NCBI GenBank assembly: GCA_913048065.1
Contig: CAJWVG010000006.1
Coordinates: 1 to 39,786, forward strand
Source: an uncultured Gammaproteobacteria bacterium
GTDB taxonomy: Bacteria; Pseudomonadota; Gammaproteobacteria; GCA-002705445; GCA-002716945
DNA length: 39,786 nucleotides
Direction of reading: 5' to 3'
Shown: positions 1 through 9,148 of the stretch, piece after piece
Layout of the letters: every line of letters starts with the position of its first letter
Numbering within the stretch: position 1 is the stretch's first letter
The notes under the pieces: generated by a model
Told to the model about the DNA's origin: nothing
Seen by the model: only the letters and a program-made list of their open reading frames with translations
Databases searched by the model: none
Made by a program: the position numbers and the translations under genes

Positions 1-896
1 ATTACAAAAATTTACAGAATATAGAATTAAAAAATGATAAATATCAATTATTTGAAAATATATTATTATACAAAAGTGGCATTGAATGCTTTGACTTTTG
101 GACCAAGGAATTAATCGAAACTAATTATCTACATAATCATGCTCGTATGTGGTATGCAAGCATTTGGATTCATACCTTCAAACTACCCTGGCATCTTGGT
201 GCAGATCTATTTTTAAATAATCTGCTTGATGGAGATCCAGCATCTAACACGCTAAGCTGGAGATGGGTTGCTGGATTACAAACAAAAGGTAAAGCATATT
301 TGGCAAAAGACTGGAATATTCAAAAATTTACCAATGGTCGCTTTACACCGAAAGAGACTGATTTCTCCTCTACTCCGATTATTGAGCCTTTTATAGAATA
401 TAAAATGAATTCTGTAAAATTTCATGAGACAAAAGAAATTGATTGGAGAAATTCAGGCCTTTTGATAACGACAGAAGACATGGATGTGTTGAGTTGCGAT
501 AAAATTAGATTTCCATTAAAAAACGCATATATATTGGCTCTCTCTGAAGTTGAAGAAGAGAAATATTCTGAAAGTGTTTCTGACTTTAAACGCAAAATAG
601 CTGATTCAAGTAAAAAAACATTATCTGAAAACATTGATAATATTGAAATTCAGTCAAAAGGTGCAAATCAAATCAAACAAATCATTAATTGGGCAAAAGA
701 AAATAGGTTGAAAAGTATAGTGACTCTGGCTTGTCCGTATGGTCACATAAGAGATTTTATTAATTTATTAAAAAAAGAATTGAACAAAGAGTCTATAGAA
801 ATCATAAAGTTATATAGAGATTATGACATGAAGTATTGGAATTTAGCTAGTGCAAGTTTCTTTAATTTTTTCAAAAAAGCTATTCAAAAAATATAG
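1..896 (+). CDS. Photolyase/cryptochrome-family protein, FAD-binding domain (5' end outside window)
   Basis: The reading frame is open from base 3 to the stop at 894-896, giving 297 visible residues with no start, so the gene begins left of the window. Visible motifs are TNYLHNHARMWYASIW followed by LDGDPASNTLSWRWVAGLQ, the conserved FAD-binding helical core of DNA photolyases and cryptochromes. By family such proteins repair UV-induced pyrimidine dimers or sense blue light. The N-terminal antenna domain would lie outside the window. After the GRF motif comes a tail of roughly 180 residues, including IVTLACPYGHIRDF and ending in YWNLASASFFNFFKKAI, which is not part of the classical core. The class (CPD photolyase or cryptochrome-like) cannot be decided from this fragment. 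The next gene on this strand is the glycosyltransferase, after tRNA-Arg and rmuC on the other strand. Confidence 0.85.
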   Translation, partial: YKNLQNIELKNDKYQLFENILLYKSGIECFDFWTKELIETNYLHNHARMWYASIWIHTFKLPWHLGADLFLNNLLDGDPASNTLSWRWVAGLQTKGKAYLAKDWNIQKFTNGRFTPKETDFSSTPIIEPFIEYKMNSVKFHETKEIDWRNSGLLITTEDMDVLSCDKIRFPLKNAYILALSEVEEEKYSESVSDFKRKIADSSKKTLSENIDNIEIQSKGANQIKQIINWAKENRLKSIVTLACPYGHIRDFINLLKKELNKESIEIIKLYRDYDMKYWNLASASFFNFFKKAIQKI

Positions 897-964
897 ACTT
901 ATTTTGATGAAAGGTTAATCCCACTTAAATTTACCTAAGCGACTTTGAGTATTTTGAGAATAAG

Positions 965-1038
965 CACGCCCAGAGAGATTCGAACTCCCGACCCCAAGCT
1001 TAGAAGGCTTGTGCTCTATCCAGCTGAGCTATGGGCGC
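965..1038 (-). tRNA. tRNA-Arg (anticodon TCT)
   Basis: On the minus strand a 74-nt cloverleaf can be folded. It has a 7-bp acceptor (GCGCCCA with TGGGCGT, the first pair a G-U wobble), a GCTC/GAGC D stem, an anticodon stem CAAGC/GCTTG around loop CTTCTAA, and a T arm GGGAG-TTCGAAT-CTCTC. Anticodon TCT reads AGA. The discriminator is G and CCA is not encoded. The 5' end lies 2 nt after the rmuC stop codon on the same strand, so the tRNA is probably cut out of the rmuC transcript. Confidence 0.95.
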
Positions 1039-1040
1039 AT

Positions 1041-2144
1041 TTATTTATCTGATTCTTTATTGATAGTTGATTGATCATTTAAGCCTAGGTTGTTTATGTC
1101 ATGATCTTCCTCAACCTCAATTCCCCCCATTTTACCCATTTTAACAGCTTTTTCATTTAGTCTTGTCAATCTTGCTCCGGCTTTACTTATCTCATCTAGA
1201 AACTGCTTGAGTTTTACATGCATTCTTGCGTATTCTTTTGCGGTTGTGGATATAGCTGAAATCATATTTTCAACCGACTCCATAACCTCAGCAACATTAT
1301 CATTTTGTGTTTTTATTTTCCAATACATTTGGACTATTTTAATGATTGGCATAACAGTGGTAGGACCAACAATTGCAATTTTATGTTCTATACTAAATTG
1401 ATGAAGGTCTCTTAAGGCCTCGATATATGCTCCTTCTGAGGCCATAAACATTACTGTCATCTCTAGACTTTCTCCTTCATCCAAATGTTCATGATATGAT
1501 TTTTTTGATAATGCTTTGATATGATTTTCCACAGCATTACAATGAGCTTCTCTGTATTGCTCTACAACATCTTTTGATGCATTTTCTGAAAGTGCATTTA
1601 AAAATTGTGAATAAGCCGCAAGAGAAAGCTTAGAATCAATGATTATTTTCTTATTTTCAGGTAAGAACAATAAAATATCCGGTCTTTGGACCTTTCCATC
1701 AGAGTCTACCCCTGATTTCTCATCAACTAGATACTGCCCGACCCCGCCTTTCTTTTTAATTCTTTGTAAACCAGCAGACTCTAGGATAGTTTCTAGTATT
1801 GTTTCTCCAATATCTCCTACTTTTGTTCCCCCTTGCGTTAATAACTGTTTTATATTTCTTAAGGCTTCAAATTCTAATTTCCATTGATCCTTAAGTAAAT
1901 CAAGTTGATTTCTTATGCTCTCTTTATCAGATTCTAATCTTGTTCTTTCCTGTTCGGCCTTATTTAAACTATCTTTTGTGCTATCCACTTCTGCCTTCAA
2001 ACTGCCTTTCTCTTCGGCATTTTTGGCTAACTCTTCTTTTTTTGCTTCCTCATCTTTTTTAGATTTATTAAAAAAATAGACATTCGTCACCACAGATACC
2101 ACTAATACCACAAAGAGAACAATAATATTGGAAAAGTCTGCCAT
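1041..2144 (-). CDS. rmuC: DNA recombination protein RmuC
   Basis: This is a 367-residue RmuC-family protein. RmuC proteins limit recombination at inverted repeats and carry a nuclease-like PD-(D/E)XK fold, although their biochemical role is poorly known. The N terminus has one membrane segment (IIVLFVVLVVSVVTNVYFF). A charged coiled coil follows for about 80 residues, rich in K, E and Q. The RmuC domain then begins near GDIGETILETILESAGL and includes PDILLFLPENKKIIIDSKLS, where the D...DSK pattern fits the nuclease-like core. I chose the ATG at 2144 because the membrane segment then starts the protein. An in-frame ATG at 2183 would add 13 residues and leave only 13 nt to the divergent glycosyltransferase start. 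The stop codon nearly touches tRNA-Arg. Confidence 0.9.
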   Translation of the reverse strand: MADFSNIIVLFVVLVVSVVTNVYFFNKSKKDEEAKKEELAKNAEEKGSLKAEVDSTKDSLNKAEQERTRLESDKESIRNQLDLLKDQWKLEFEALRNIKQLLTQGGTKVGDIGETILETILESAGLQRIKKKGGVGQYLVDEKSGVDSDGKVQRPDILLFLPENKKIIIDSKLSLAAYSQFLNALSENASKDVVEQYREAHCNAVENHIKALSKKSYHEHLDEGESLEMTVMFMASEGAYIEALRDLHQFSIEHKIAIVGPTTVMPIIKIVQMYWKIKTQNDNVAEVMESVENMISAISTTAKEYARMHVKLKQFLDEISKAGARLTRLNEKAVKMGKMGGIEVEEDHDINNLGLNDQSTINKESDK

Positions 2145-2196
2145 AGTCTTATTTACAATAAGGTTTATAATAACATGAGACACGATGGCCTAATAA

Positions 2197-3402
2197 ATGA
2201 AAATTATCATCTTTACAGAAAACAATAGAGCTGGCGGTATGGATACCTTTATTACGTCATTAATAAATAACTGGCCAATAAAAGAAGATTCTTTTACCGT
2301 CATATGCAATCAGAGCCACCCTGGTATTCCATATATGGCAAATCTATTGCCAGATGAAGCAAAACTAATAACTCACAAAATGCCACTAAATTGGTCTTTG
2401 GGCTCTAAAATTTTAACAAAACTACCCTTTTTAGTACAAAGGGTATTTAGACAATCATTTAGAATCCTTTTGTCTCCATTACAATATATTTTGATTAAAA
2501 AACTTCTCAAAAGCCAAGATGGTGATTATCTTTTTTCAGTAAATGGTGGGTATCCTGGTGGCGAGACATGTAGATTGGCCAATATTGTTTGGCATAGACT
2601 TAACAATAAGCGATCCATGCATAATATTCACAATTTTGCTGTGAGCTATAGAAAAATATTTTCTTTCTATGAAACGTTTATAGACAAACAGCTCGAACGT
2701 TCATGTAACCAAATTGTGACTGTCTCAAAAGCATGTTCCAATAGTTTGATGGTAAGGCCTGTATTTAAAAAATCAAATAAAATATTACATATTTACAATG
2801 GTTTAAACAATAAATCTAAAGTAAATATTAAGAATGAAATTAGAGACACTATTAAAATCAAAAAAGAAGACAAGTTGCTAGTTATGGTTGGCACATTTGA
2901 GGAAAGGAAAGGCCACGAATTTTTATTCAAGGCTATGTCTTATGTTTACCAAAAACATCCTAGTGTTCATTTAGCGATAGTTGGTGCTGGTTCTAAATCT
3001 GAAACTCAAAGAATAAATGAATATATTCAAAAATATACTCCTGGAAAAAATATTCACCTCACTGGCTTTCTTGATAATGCATATCATGCAATAGCAAGCG
3101 CGGATATATTAGTTGTTCCCAGTCAGGATTTTGAATCATTTGGTATGACAGCTTTGGAGGGTATGTCACATGCTATACCGGTAGTTTCTACAGACCATGG
3201 AGGCCTCCCTGAAACACTAGGAGAAAATGGGATCACGGGATTATATAGTGCTAGCGATAATCCTGAATTATTTTCCAAAAATATTATATATCTTCTTGAT
3301 AATAATGAAATAAGTAGGAAAATTGGATTAAATGGTAAAATCAGAGCAGAAAAATTTTTTTCATCTATAGAGATGGCAAAAAAATACCAAAATTTACTAT
3401 GA
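2197..3402 (+). CDS. Glycosyltransferase family 4 (GT-B fold)
   Basis: This 401-residue protein has the two-lobed layout of GT4 enzymes. It has an N-terminal acceptor lobe with a glycine loop (NNRAGGMDTF, residues 10-18) and a C-terminal donor lobe starting around residue 225 with VGTFEERKGHEFLFKAM. The EX7E nucleotide-sugar motif is present (E313 and E321, in ESFGMTALE), followed by VVSTDHGGLPE. Such enzymes transfer a sugar from a nucleotide-sugar donor in building LPS, capsule or other glycans in the cytoplasm. The actual donor and acceptor cannot be read from sequence. It stands alone, divergent from rmuC, with no other glycan genes adjacent, so its pathway is unknown. No clear Shine-Dalgarno precedes the ATG. 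Confidence 0.85.
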   Translation: MKIIIFTENNRAGGMDTFITSLINNWPIKEDSFTVICNQSHPGIPYMANLLPDEAKLITHKMPLNWSLGSKILTKLPFLVQRVFRQSFRILLSPLQYILIKKLLKSQDGDYLFSVNGGYPGGETCRLANIVWHRLNNKRSMHNIHNFAVSYRKIFSFYETFIDKQLERSCNQIVTVSKACSNSLMVRPVFKKSNKILHIYNGLNNKSKVNIKNEIRDTIKIKKEDKLLVMVGTFEERKGHEFLFKAMSYVYQKHPSVHLAIVGAGSKSETQRINEYIQKYTPGKNIHLTGFLDNAYHAIASADILVVPSQDFESFGMTALEGMSHAIPVVSTDHGGLPETLGENGITGLYSASDNPELFSKNIIYLLDNNEISRKIGLNGKIRAEKFFSSIEMAKKYQNLL

Positions 3403-3472
3403 CTTAAGTCAATTTTTATTAGCAAATTCTCTAGAATAGCGCACTCAGAGTATCCTGTAATAATACAATACT

Positions 3473-3561
3473 TGGAGAAGGAGGGATTCGAACCCTCGAT
3501 AGAGTTTAAACCCTATAACACCTTAGCAGGGTGCCGCTTTCAACCACTCAGCCACTTCTCC
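3473..3561 (-). tRNA. tRNA-Ser (anticodon GCT)
   Basis: This is an 89-nt class II tRNA. It has a 7-bp acceptor GGAGAAG/CTTCTCC, an anticodon stem CACCC/GGGTG-like with loop CTGCTAA (anticodon GCT, reads AGC/AGU), a long variable arm ATAGGG-TTTAAA-CTCTAT and a T arm GAGGG-TTCGAAT-CCCTC. The base after the acceptor is A rather than the G usual for bacterial tRNA-Ser. CCA is not encoded. It lies 20 nt downstream of csrA on the same strand, the arrangement found in pseudomonads and many other gammaproteobacteria. Confidence 0.95.
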
Positions 3562-3581
3562 AGAGTTTGTTTTACGTAATT

Positions 3582-3770
3582 TTACTTGGACTTAATCTCA
3601 ACAGAATCATCATTTTGGATTTTGTCGAAAATTTCTTCCCTGTGAACCACTACATTCTTTGGTGCATTAATTCCAAGGCGTATTTGACTACCCTTTACAC
3701 CTAAGACAACAATTTTGGTATCATTACCAACCATCAAAGCTTCGCCTACTCTTCGTGTGAGTATAAGCAT
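3582..3770 (-). CDS. csrA: Carbon storage regulator CsrA/RsmA
   Basis: The 62-residue product is a full-length CsrA. It starts [15 protein letters not shown] and carries the conserved [24 protein letters not shown] core, including the Leu4 and Arg44-type RNA-contact positions. CsrA is a homodimeric RNA-binding protein that blocks or stabilises mRNAs by binding GGA motifs near ribosome binding sites, thereby controlling carbon flux and lifestyle switches. The gene sits between lysC and tRNA-Ser, as in Pseudomonas and E. coli relatives. Its leader carries an unusually G-rich ribosome binding region for this AT-rich genome (3771-3784), which may be its own CsrA target. Confidence 0.97.
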   Translation of the reverse strand: MLILTRRVGEALMVGNDTKIVVLGVKGSQIRLGINAPKNVVVHREEIFDKIQNDDSVEIKSK

Positions 3771-3784
3771 GACATCCCCCTCCC
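3771..3784 (-). promoter_or_regulatory. csrA ribosome binding site with CsrA-type GGA motif
   Basis: Reading towards csrA the leader is GGGAGGGGGATGTC followed directly by the ATG. GGAGG serves as Shine-Dalgarno with 8 nt to the start. GGGGATGT, lying between the two, matches seven of the last eight bases of the known CsrA SELEX consensus RUACARGGAUGU. Binding there would block initiation, as in E. coli csrA autoregulation. The regulatory role is inferred. Confidence 0.5.
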
Positions 3785-3819
3785 TTTTTATATAAGCTAG
3801 TGTATATTCCTTATTATTA

Positions 3820-5037
3820 TTATTTATTTTCTAGCTTAAATTCATTATGTAATGCATTAACAGCTAATTCTAGGTTTTTTTGATCAATTACCACAGATAT
3901 TTTAATTTCCGATGTTGAAATCATACGGATATTGACCTTGTTCTTAGCTAAACACTTGAACATCCTGCCCGCTATACCGGCATGTGATCTCATTCCTACG
4001 CCAACAATAGAAACTTTAACAATATTTCTTTTTGATATGACACTTTCATACATCATGGTTTTCTTATTTTTTTCAATAACTTGTAGAGCTTTTTTTAATG
4101 TATTTCTACTGACAGTAAATGTGAAATCTGCTAAACCATTTGAGCCAACATTTTGAACAATCATGTCTACTTCGATTTTAGCATCACCAATGGGTCCGAG
4201 TATTTTTGCTGCAACACCCGGTTGGTCTTTAACACCTTTAATCATTACCTCTGCTTCATCTTTAGTGAATGCAATCCCAGATATCAGAGCTCCTTCCATT
4301 TTTTTCTCCTCTTTTGTAATTAATGTACCAGAACCTATATTATGAGCATTTAAAACTCTGATTGGCACTTTATGCTTACTTGCAAATTCCACAGATCTTA
4401 ATTGTAGCACTTTAGATCCAAGACCTGCCATTTCCAACATCTCTTCATAGGTTAATTTATTCAATTTCCTGGCTTTTATACATAACCTAGGGTCAGTAGT
4501 ATAAACACCATCCACATCTGTATAAATTTGACATTCATCTGCTTTTAAAGCTGCAGCTAAAGCTACTGCGGTTGTATCAGAGCCACCTCTTCCAAGTGTT
4601 GTAATATTATCTTTATCGTCAACCCCTTGAAAGCCAGCCACCACAACTATGTTCTTTTTCATAAATTCAGATTTAATTTTTTTAACATTGATAGCCTCTA
4701 TTCTCGCCATCATAGAAGTAGAATCTGTTCTAATTCCGGCCTGCCAACCAGTAAAAGAGATTGAGTTAACATTAATATTATTTAATATCATAGATAAAAC
4801 AGCAACACTCACCTGCTCGCCTGTAGACAGTAGCATATCATAGTCTCGGGGATTAGGCTGTTTAGATACCTTGTTAGATAGAGTTACAAGCTTATCTGTA
4901 GTGTCACCCATAGCAGATAAAACAATTAAATAGTTGACACCAGATACTCTATCTCTAGCGATTTTTTCAGCAATTTTTTTGAGTTTCTGGATACTTGATA
5001 CAGAAGTACCGCCATATTTTTGAACAATCGTTTTCAT
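3820..5037 (-). CDS. lysC: Aspartate kinase (monofunctional)
   Basis: This 405-residue aspartokinase phosphorylates L-aspartate to 4-phospho-aspartate, the first step towards lysine, threonine, methionine and diaminopimelate for peptidoglycan. It starts with the kinase motif KYGGTSVSS and carries [18 protein letters not shown] and the [11 protein letters not shown] loop of the amino-acid kinase fold. The C-terminal 150 residues hold tandem ACT domains ([16 protein letters not shown] and [19 protein letters not shown]), which mediate feedback by pathway amino acids. There is no fused homoserine dehydrogenase. It lies 10 nt downstream of alaS and 49 nt upstream of csrA on the same strand, matching the conserved gammaproteobacterial alaS-lysC-csrA order. 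Confidence 0.96.
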   Translation of the reverse strand: MKTIVQKYGGTSVSSIQKLKKIAEKIARDRVSGVNYLIVLSAMGDTTDKLVTLSNKVSKQPNPRDYDMLLSTGEQVSVAVLSMILNNINVNSISFTGWQAGIRTDSTSMMARIEAINVKKIKSEFMKKNIVVVAGFQGVDDKDNITTLGRGGSDTTAVALAAALKADECQIYTDVDGVYTTDPRLCIKARKLNKLTYEEMLEMAGLGSKVLQLRSVEFASKHKVPIRVLNAHNIGSGTLITKEEKKMEGALISGIAFTKDEAEVMIKGVKDQPGVAAKILGPIGDAKIEVDMIVQNVGSNGLADFTFTVSRNTLKKALQVIEKNKKTMMYESVISKRNIVKVSIVGVGMRSHAGIAGRMFKCLAKNKVNIRMISTSEIKISVVIDQKNLELAVNALHNEFKLENK

Positions 5038-5047
5038 TTACATCAAC

Positions 5048-7612
5048 CTAAAGAATTTTATTTAAATAATCAATGATAGTTTTAGCATCTTGATTAGGAA
5101 TCACAGAAGTTGCAAAAGTTGGGCTTCCTCCACCCTTTGACATAAACTTTTTGCTTAGTTCTTCTATAATTTGTTTGGCATTATATCTGTGTTTACATTG
5201 TTTGGAAACACCAACATAACAATTAATTATATCTTTAGAATGTTTTAATAAAACTGATATGGAGTCTTTATGATTAGCCTTGACAACATCAGATAAAATT
5301 TTTATCTGATCTATAGAAATATCGGAACAATCTTCTATATAACAAAAGGTTTGTTTAATTTTATTTTTTTTAAAAGATATTTTTTCAAAATATAATTTTG
5401 CGATTTGTTTATTTAAATCATTAATTGACGACATACTGTTTTCTTCGGATTGCTTTATAAGATTAATCTTGTCTAAAATATTTGTATTTTTGATATTTAG
5501 CACTTTAGATATTTTTTTCATTTCATCATGAAGTGATTGATAAGAATGAAAAGCCTCATCACCCGTCAATGCTTCTATTCTACGAATACCAGTAGAGATG
5601 CTTGATTCATTTAATATTTTAAACAAGCGAATTGTTGTAGTATTTTCTACATGAGTTCCGCCGCAAAGCTCCATTGACTTTGTTCCAATATTGACAACTC
5701 TTACATTATCAGAATATTTTTCATCAAAAAAAGCTAGTGCTCCACTGCTAATTGCATCTTTATATGGCATCACTTTTTCTTGAGTATCTCTATTAGAATT
5801 AATTTCAAAAGATATTATAGATTCTATTTTTCTTAATTCATCAGAGGTGAGGGCCTTGTTATGTGAAAAATCAAATCTAAGATATTTATCAGTAACCAGC
5901 GAACCTTTTTGTTCAACATGATCACCAAGAGTATCTCGTAACGCTTGATTCAAAAGATGTGTTGCTGAGTGATTCACCGTAATCTTTCCTCTTCTTGCTG
6001 CGTCAATTTCTAGTTCATACTCATCTCGAATGGAAACTGTTCCTTTCTTTAATACAGCATGATGGATGATTGTGTTTTTGACTTTTTGTACATTCTTGAC
6101 TTCTAAAACTGACGAATTATTACTTGCTTTACCAACATCTGAAATTTGTCCCCCACCTTCCGGATAAAAAGGTGTCTTTTCAAATACAACCATAAGTTCT
6201 GTATCTGCCTTATCAATTTTTTCAACTTTCTTGTCATCTATATAAAGCGCTAGTATCTTTGAAGTAAATTGATATTCATTATAGCCGGAAAAACTAGAGA
6301 GTCCTGCGTCTATAAAAGAAGCATCTTTGATGTCAAAATTACTCGCTTTCCTACTTGTTAGCTTTTGTTTATCCATTAAACTGTTAAATTGCTTCATATC
6401 AAGCTTTAATTTCTTTTCTGCTGCTATCTCTTGGATAATTTCCGAAGGAAACCCAAAAGTATCATATAGCTTAAAAATATTTTCACCACTGAGCTCATTT
6501 TTGCTTTTAGTTAGTTTATTTATTAAATCCAAGCCTTTGCTCAAAGTATTAAGATAGTTTTCTTCTTCATCTTTTAATGTTTCTTGTATCAATTTATTTT
6601 TATTTATTAAGCCACTATAAGTTCCACCCATTGTTTGTTTCAATATCTCAGCACATGAATAAATAAATGGTTCTTGAATACCTGCATTATATAAAAACCT
6701 AGTGGCTCTCCTTATAATTCTCCTTAAGACATATCCTCTACCTTCACTTGAAGGTATTACTCCATCAGATATTAAAAAGCATGCAGATCTGCAGTGATCC
6801 ATGATGATTTTTTTTATTGTATAGTTAATATTTTTAGTATTTAATGATTCATCTAAATATTTTTCTAAATCTAAGAATAGTGATGATTTAAAATTATCTG
6901 TTTTTCCCTCTACCACAGCATGTATTCGTTCTAGTCCCATACCAGTATCAACGCATTTTTTTGGAAGATCTGTTAATGCACCTTTTACATCTTTATTATA
7001 TTGAGTAAATACAAGGTTCCAAATTTCGACATATCGATCGCCAGTATCTCCTTGAGATGGCATTAAACCCTTAAGTTTTTCTCCTAGATCATAATATATT
7101 TCAGTACATGGTCCGCATGGACCCGTCGAACCCATTTGCCAAAAATTATCAGCATCATCAAGGTACCATAATTTTTGTGGGTCGAGCTTGATTGTATTTA
7201 GCCAGATTTTTGCAGTTTCATCATCATCTTTATGAACTGAAACATAAAGTCTTTTTTTATCCAGGCCAAGCTCAGTAGTGAGAAAATCCCAAGCAAAATA
7301 AATTGCCTCCTCTTTAAAATAATCTCCAAAACTAAAATTACCTAACATTTCAAAAAATGAATGATGTCTATTGGTATAGCCAATATTTTCTAAGTCATTA
7401 TGCTTACCTCCAGCTCTTACACATTTTTGGCAACTTACAATTCTTTTATTCTTAGCTTTTTTTGTGCCCAAGAAGATATCTTTAAATTGAACCATTCCGG
7501 AATTAGTAAATAATAAAGTTTTATCTTCTGGTGGAATTAATGAACTTGATTCAATTATAGCATGTTGCTTTTTTTGGAAGTAATCTAGAAATAAAGATCT
7601 TATATTTAACAT
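5048..7612 (-). CDS. alaS: Alanyl-tRNA synthetase
   Basis: The 854-residue AlaRS charges tRNA-Ala. The class II catalytic domain occupies the first ~250 residues (FTNSGMVQFKDIFLG, then RHHSFFEMLGNFSFGDYF, then GMGLERI). The editing domain near residues 545-655 has the zinc-binding HSATH and CGGTH elements, which remove mischarged Ser and Gly. The C-Ala domain ends with the glycine-rich GGGSPTFA. Length is near the family norm of about 870. I chose the ATG at 7612 ([12 protein letters not shown]). A TTG two codons upstream is less likely. The start overlaps the recX stop by 7 nt, implying coupled translation. A rather lysine- and isoleucine-rich linker (residues about 700-790) reflects local AT bias. 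Confidence 0.97.
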   Translation of the reverse strand: MLNIRSLFLDYFQKKQHAIIESSSLIPPEDKTLLFTNSGMVQFKDIFLGTKKAKNKRIVSCQKCVRAGGKHNDLENIGYTNRHHSFFEMLGNFSFGDYFKEEAIYFAWDFLTTELGLDKKRLYVSVHKDDDETAKIWLNTIKLDPQKLWYLDDADNFWQMGSTGPCGPCTEIYYDLGEKLKGLMPSQGDTGDRYVEIWNLVFTQYNKDVKGALTDLPKKCVDTGMGLERIHAVVEGKTDNFKSSLFLDLEKYLDESLNTKNINYTIKKIIMDHCRSACFLISDGVIPSSEGRGYVLRRIIRRATRFLYNAGIQEPFIYSCAEILKQTMGGTYSGLINKNKLIQETLKDEEENYLNTLSKGLDLINKLTKSKNELSGENIFKLYDTFGFPSEIIQEIAAEKKLKLDMKQFNSLMDKQKLTSRKASNFDIKDASFIDAGLSSFSGYNEYQFTSKILALYIDDKKVEKIDKADTELMVVFEKTPFYPEGGGQISDVGKASNNSSVLEVKNVQKVKNTIIHHAVLKKGTVSIRDEYELEIDAARRGKITVNHSATHLLNQALRDTLGDHVEQKGSLVTDKYLRFDFSHNKALTSDELRKIESIISFEINSNRDTQEKVMPYKDAISSGALAFFDEKYSDNVRVVNIGTKSMELCGGTHVENTTTIRLFKILNESSISTGIRRIEALTGDEAFHSYQSLHDEMKKISKVLNIKNTNILDKINLIKQSEENSMSSINDLNKQIAKLYFEKISFKKNKIKQTFCYIEDCSDISIDQIKILSDVVKANHKDSISVLLKHSKDIINCYVGVSKQCKHRYNAKQIIEELSKKFMSKGGGSPTFATSVIPNQDAKTIIDYLNKIL

Positions 7613-8067
7613 TTCCAATAGTCTCTGATTGCTTTTTCTATTGTTTTATAAGAGAAACCTCTATTTGATAAAAAAAGTTTTTGTTTAGTCTTGCATACCG
7701 ATGGTTCTAGTGATTTATTAATACTCTTTTTCTCTAATGCATTTTTTGCAATTGCATCCCAATCTTCGCTACTGTAGTTCCTCAAAACATCATCTATAAT
7801 TTTTGCATCAACACCATTTGCCTTAAGGGAAGCAGTAATAAAATTAGGGCCTTTATGTGCATTAAATTTTGATCTTATGAAAGACTCAGCATAGCGTAAA
7901 TCTGATTGTAAATCTTTTTCTGAGAATTCATTGATACAAGATAGAATATTTTCTTTATCAAAATTTTTTTTTGAAAGCTTAATAAATAGTTCCGATTTAG
8001 AATGTTCTCTCATACTAAGGTATCGTGATATTGAGTTTTTTATATCCTCAATTTGGCTGTTGCTCAT
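7606..8067 (-). CDS. recX: Regulatory protein RecX
   Basis: RecX binds and inhibits RecA filaments. The product is 153 residues when started at the ATG at 8067 ([20 protein letters not shown]), the normal family length. It shows the tandem three-helix repeats, with typical motifs [36 protein letters not shown] and a repeated [13 protein letters not shown] near the end. A longer frame opens at 8115, but that would place 68 nt inside recA and give an atypical basic leader. The chosen start overlaps the recA end by 20 nt, so translation probably follows recA. The recA-recX-alaS order is typical of gammaproteobacteria. Confidence 0.9.
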   Translation of the reverse strand: MSNSQIEDIKNSISRYLSMREHSKSELFIKLSKKNFDKENILSCINEFSEKDLQSDLRYAESFIRSKFNAHKGPNFITASLKANGVDAKIIDDVLRNYSSEDWDAIAKNALEKKSINKSLEPSVCKTKQKLFLSNRGFSYKTIEKAIRDYWKC

Positions 8068-9103
8068 CACTTTTAGCTTCAGAAACATCTTTTTCAATTT
8101 TACTAGCCGAATCATCTCCTGCTATTATATCTCGAAGTTTATTTTCTACTTCTAGGGCTATTTCTGGATTATCTTTTAGGAATATCCTGGAATTATCTTT
8201 ACCTTGACCAATTCTATCTTTGCCGTAGCTATACCAGGCTCCAGCTTTCTCGATAAGATTGTGCTTTACACCAAGATCAATCAGCTCAGACTCTTTAGAT
8301 ACCCCTTCTCCATATAAAATGTCGAATTCAGCTATTCTAAATGGTGGAGCGACTTTATTTTTCACAATCTTAACTCTGGTTTCATTTCCTACAATCTCAT
8401 CCCCTTTCTTAATTGCTCCAATTCTACGAATATCCAGTCGGACTGATGAGTAGAATTTTAGCGCATTACCACCAGTTGTAGTTTCTGGGCTTCCAAACAT
8501 TACACCGATTTTCATACGAATTTGGTTTATAAATATCACCAAAGTATTTGATTTCTTTATATTTGCTGATAATTTTCTAAGAGCTTGAGACATTAGCCTG
8601 GCTTGGAGACCCATATGGGAGTCACCCATATCTCCATCAATCTCAGCCTTTGGTGTTAAAGCGGCAACAGAATCTACAACTATGGTATTCACTGCCCCTG
8701 ATCTCACTAATGTATCTGTAATTTCCAGAGCTTGTTCCCCAGAATCTGGTTGTGATAATAACAAATCATCAATATTCACTCCTAAATTTTCAGCATATTT
8801 AGGGTCTAAAGCATGTTCAGCATCAATAAAAGCAGCAGTGCCACCTTGTTTTTGGGTTTCAGCGATGACTTGTAACGTCATAGTTGTTTTTCCAGAAGAC
8901 TCAGGACCATATATTTCTACAACACGGCCTTTGGGAAGCCCTCCTATGCCAAGCGCGGCATCCAGGGTTAGTGAGCCAGTTGAAACAGCTTCAATATCAG
9001 GGTAAAGCGAACCTTCTCCTAGCTTCATTAGTGCGCCTTTACCATGATCCTTTTCAATTTGACCGATTGCCATATTTAGTGCTTTTTGCTTATTTTCATC
9101 CAT
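8048..9103 (-). CDS. recA: Recombinase RecA
   Basis: This is a full-length 351-residue RecA, the ATP-dependent strand-exchange protein that also triggers SOS cleavage of LexA where LexA exists. Walker A is GPESSGKTT (residues 66-74). Walker B lies in [10 protein letters not shown], and the loop and filament motifs [29 protein letters not shown] and [17 protein letters not shown] are all intact. The C-terminal tail (KSDEQQPN) is short and moderately acidic. A GAGG ribosome binding site lies about 11 nt before the ATG. The upstream region has no canonical CTG-N10-CAG LexA box, only an imperfect palindrome at 9129-9148. The next gene downstream, recX, overlaps its end. Confidence 0.98.
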   Translation of the reverse strand: MDENKQKALNMAIGQIEKDHGKGALMKLGEGSLYPDIEAVSTGSLTLDAALGIGGLPKGRVVEIYGPESSGKTTMTLQVIAETQKQGGTAAFIDAEHALDPKYAENLGVNIDDLLLSQPDSGEQALEITDTLVRSGAVNTIVVDSVAALTPKAEIDGDMGDSHMGLQARLMSQALRKLSANIKKSNTLVIFINQIRMKIGVMFGSPETTTGGNALKFYSSVRLDIRRIGAIKKGDEIVGNETRVKIVKNKVAPPFRIAEFDILYGEGVSKESELIDLGVKHNLIEKAGAWYSYGKDRIGQGKDNSRIFLKDNPEIALEVENKLRDIIAGDDSASKIEKDVSEAKSDEQQPN

Positions 9104-9128
9104 AGAATTCTTGATGCCTCATTAAAAT

Positions 9129-9148
9129 TTAGTATTTCTATATAGTAA
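9129..9148. promoter_or_regulatory. Imperfect palindrome upstream of recA (possible operator)
   Basis: Between pncC and recA, on the recA-sense strand, lies TTACTAT-N6-ATACTAA, whose half sites are inverted copies except for one C/G position. It ends 25 nt before the recA start, a usual place for an SOS operator, but it lacks the CTG...CAG ends of gammaproteobacterial LexA sites. It may be a diverged operator or chance in AT-rich DNA. Confidence 0.25.

Noticed and set aside
3400-3411. Palindrome TGACTTAAGTCA at the glycosyltransferase stop as terminator
   Set aside because: The stem is at most five AT-rich pairs with almost no loop and a short T-run; chance is likely.
8068-8115. Longer recX start at 8115
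   Set aside because: It lies deep in recA, and the added residues are basic and unlike RecX N termini.
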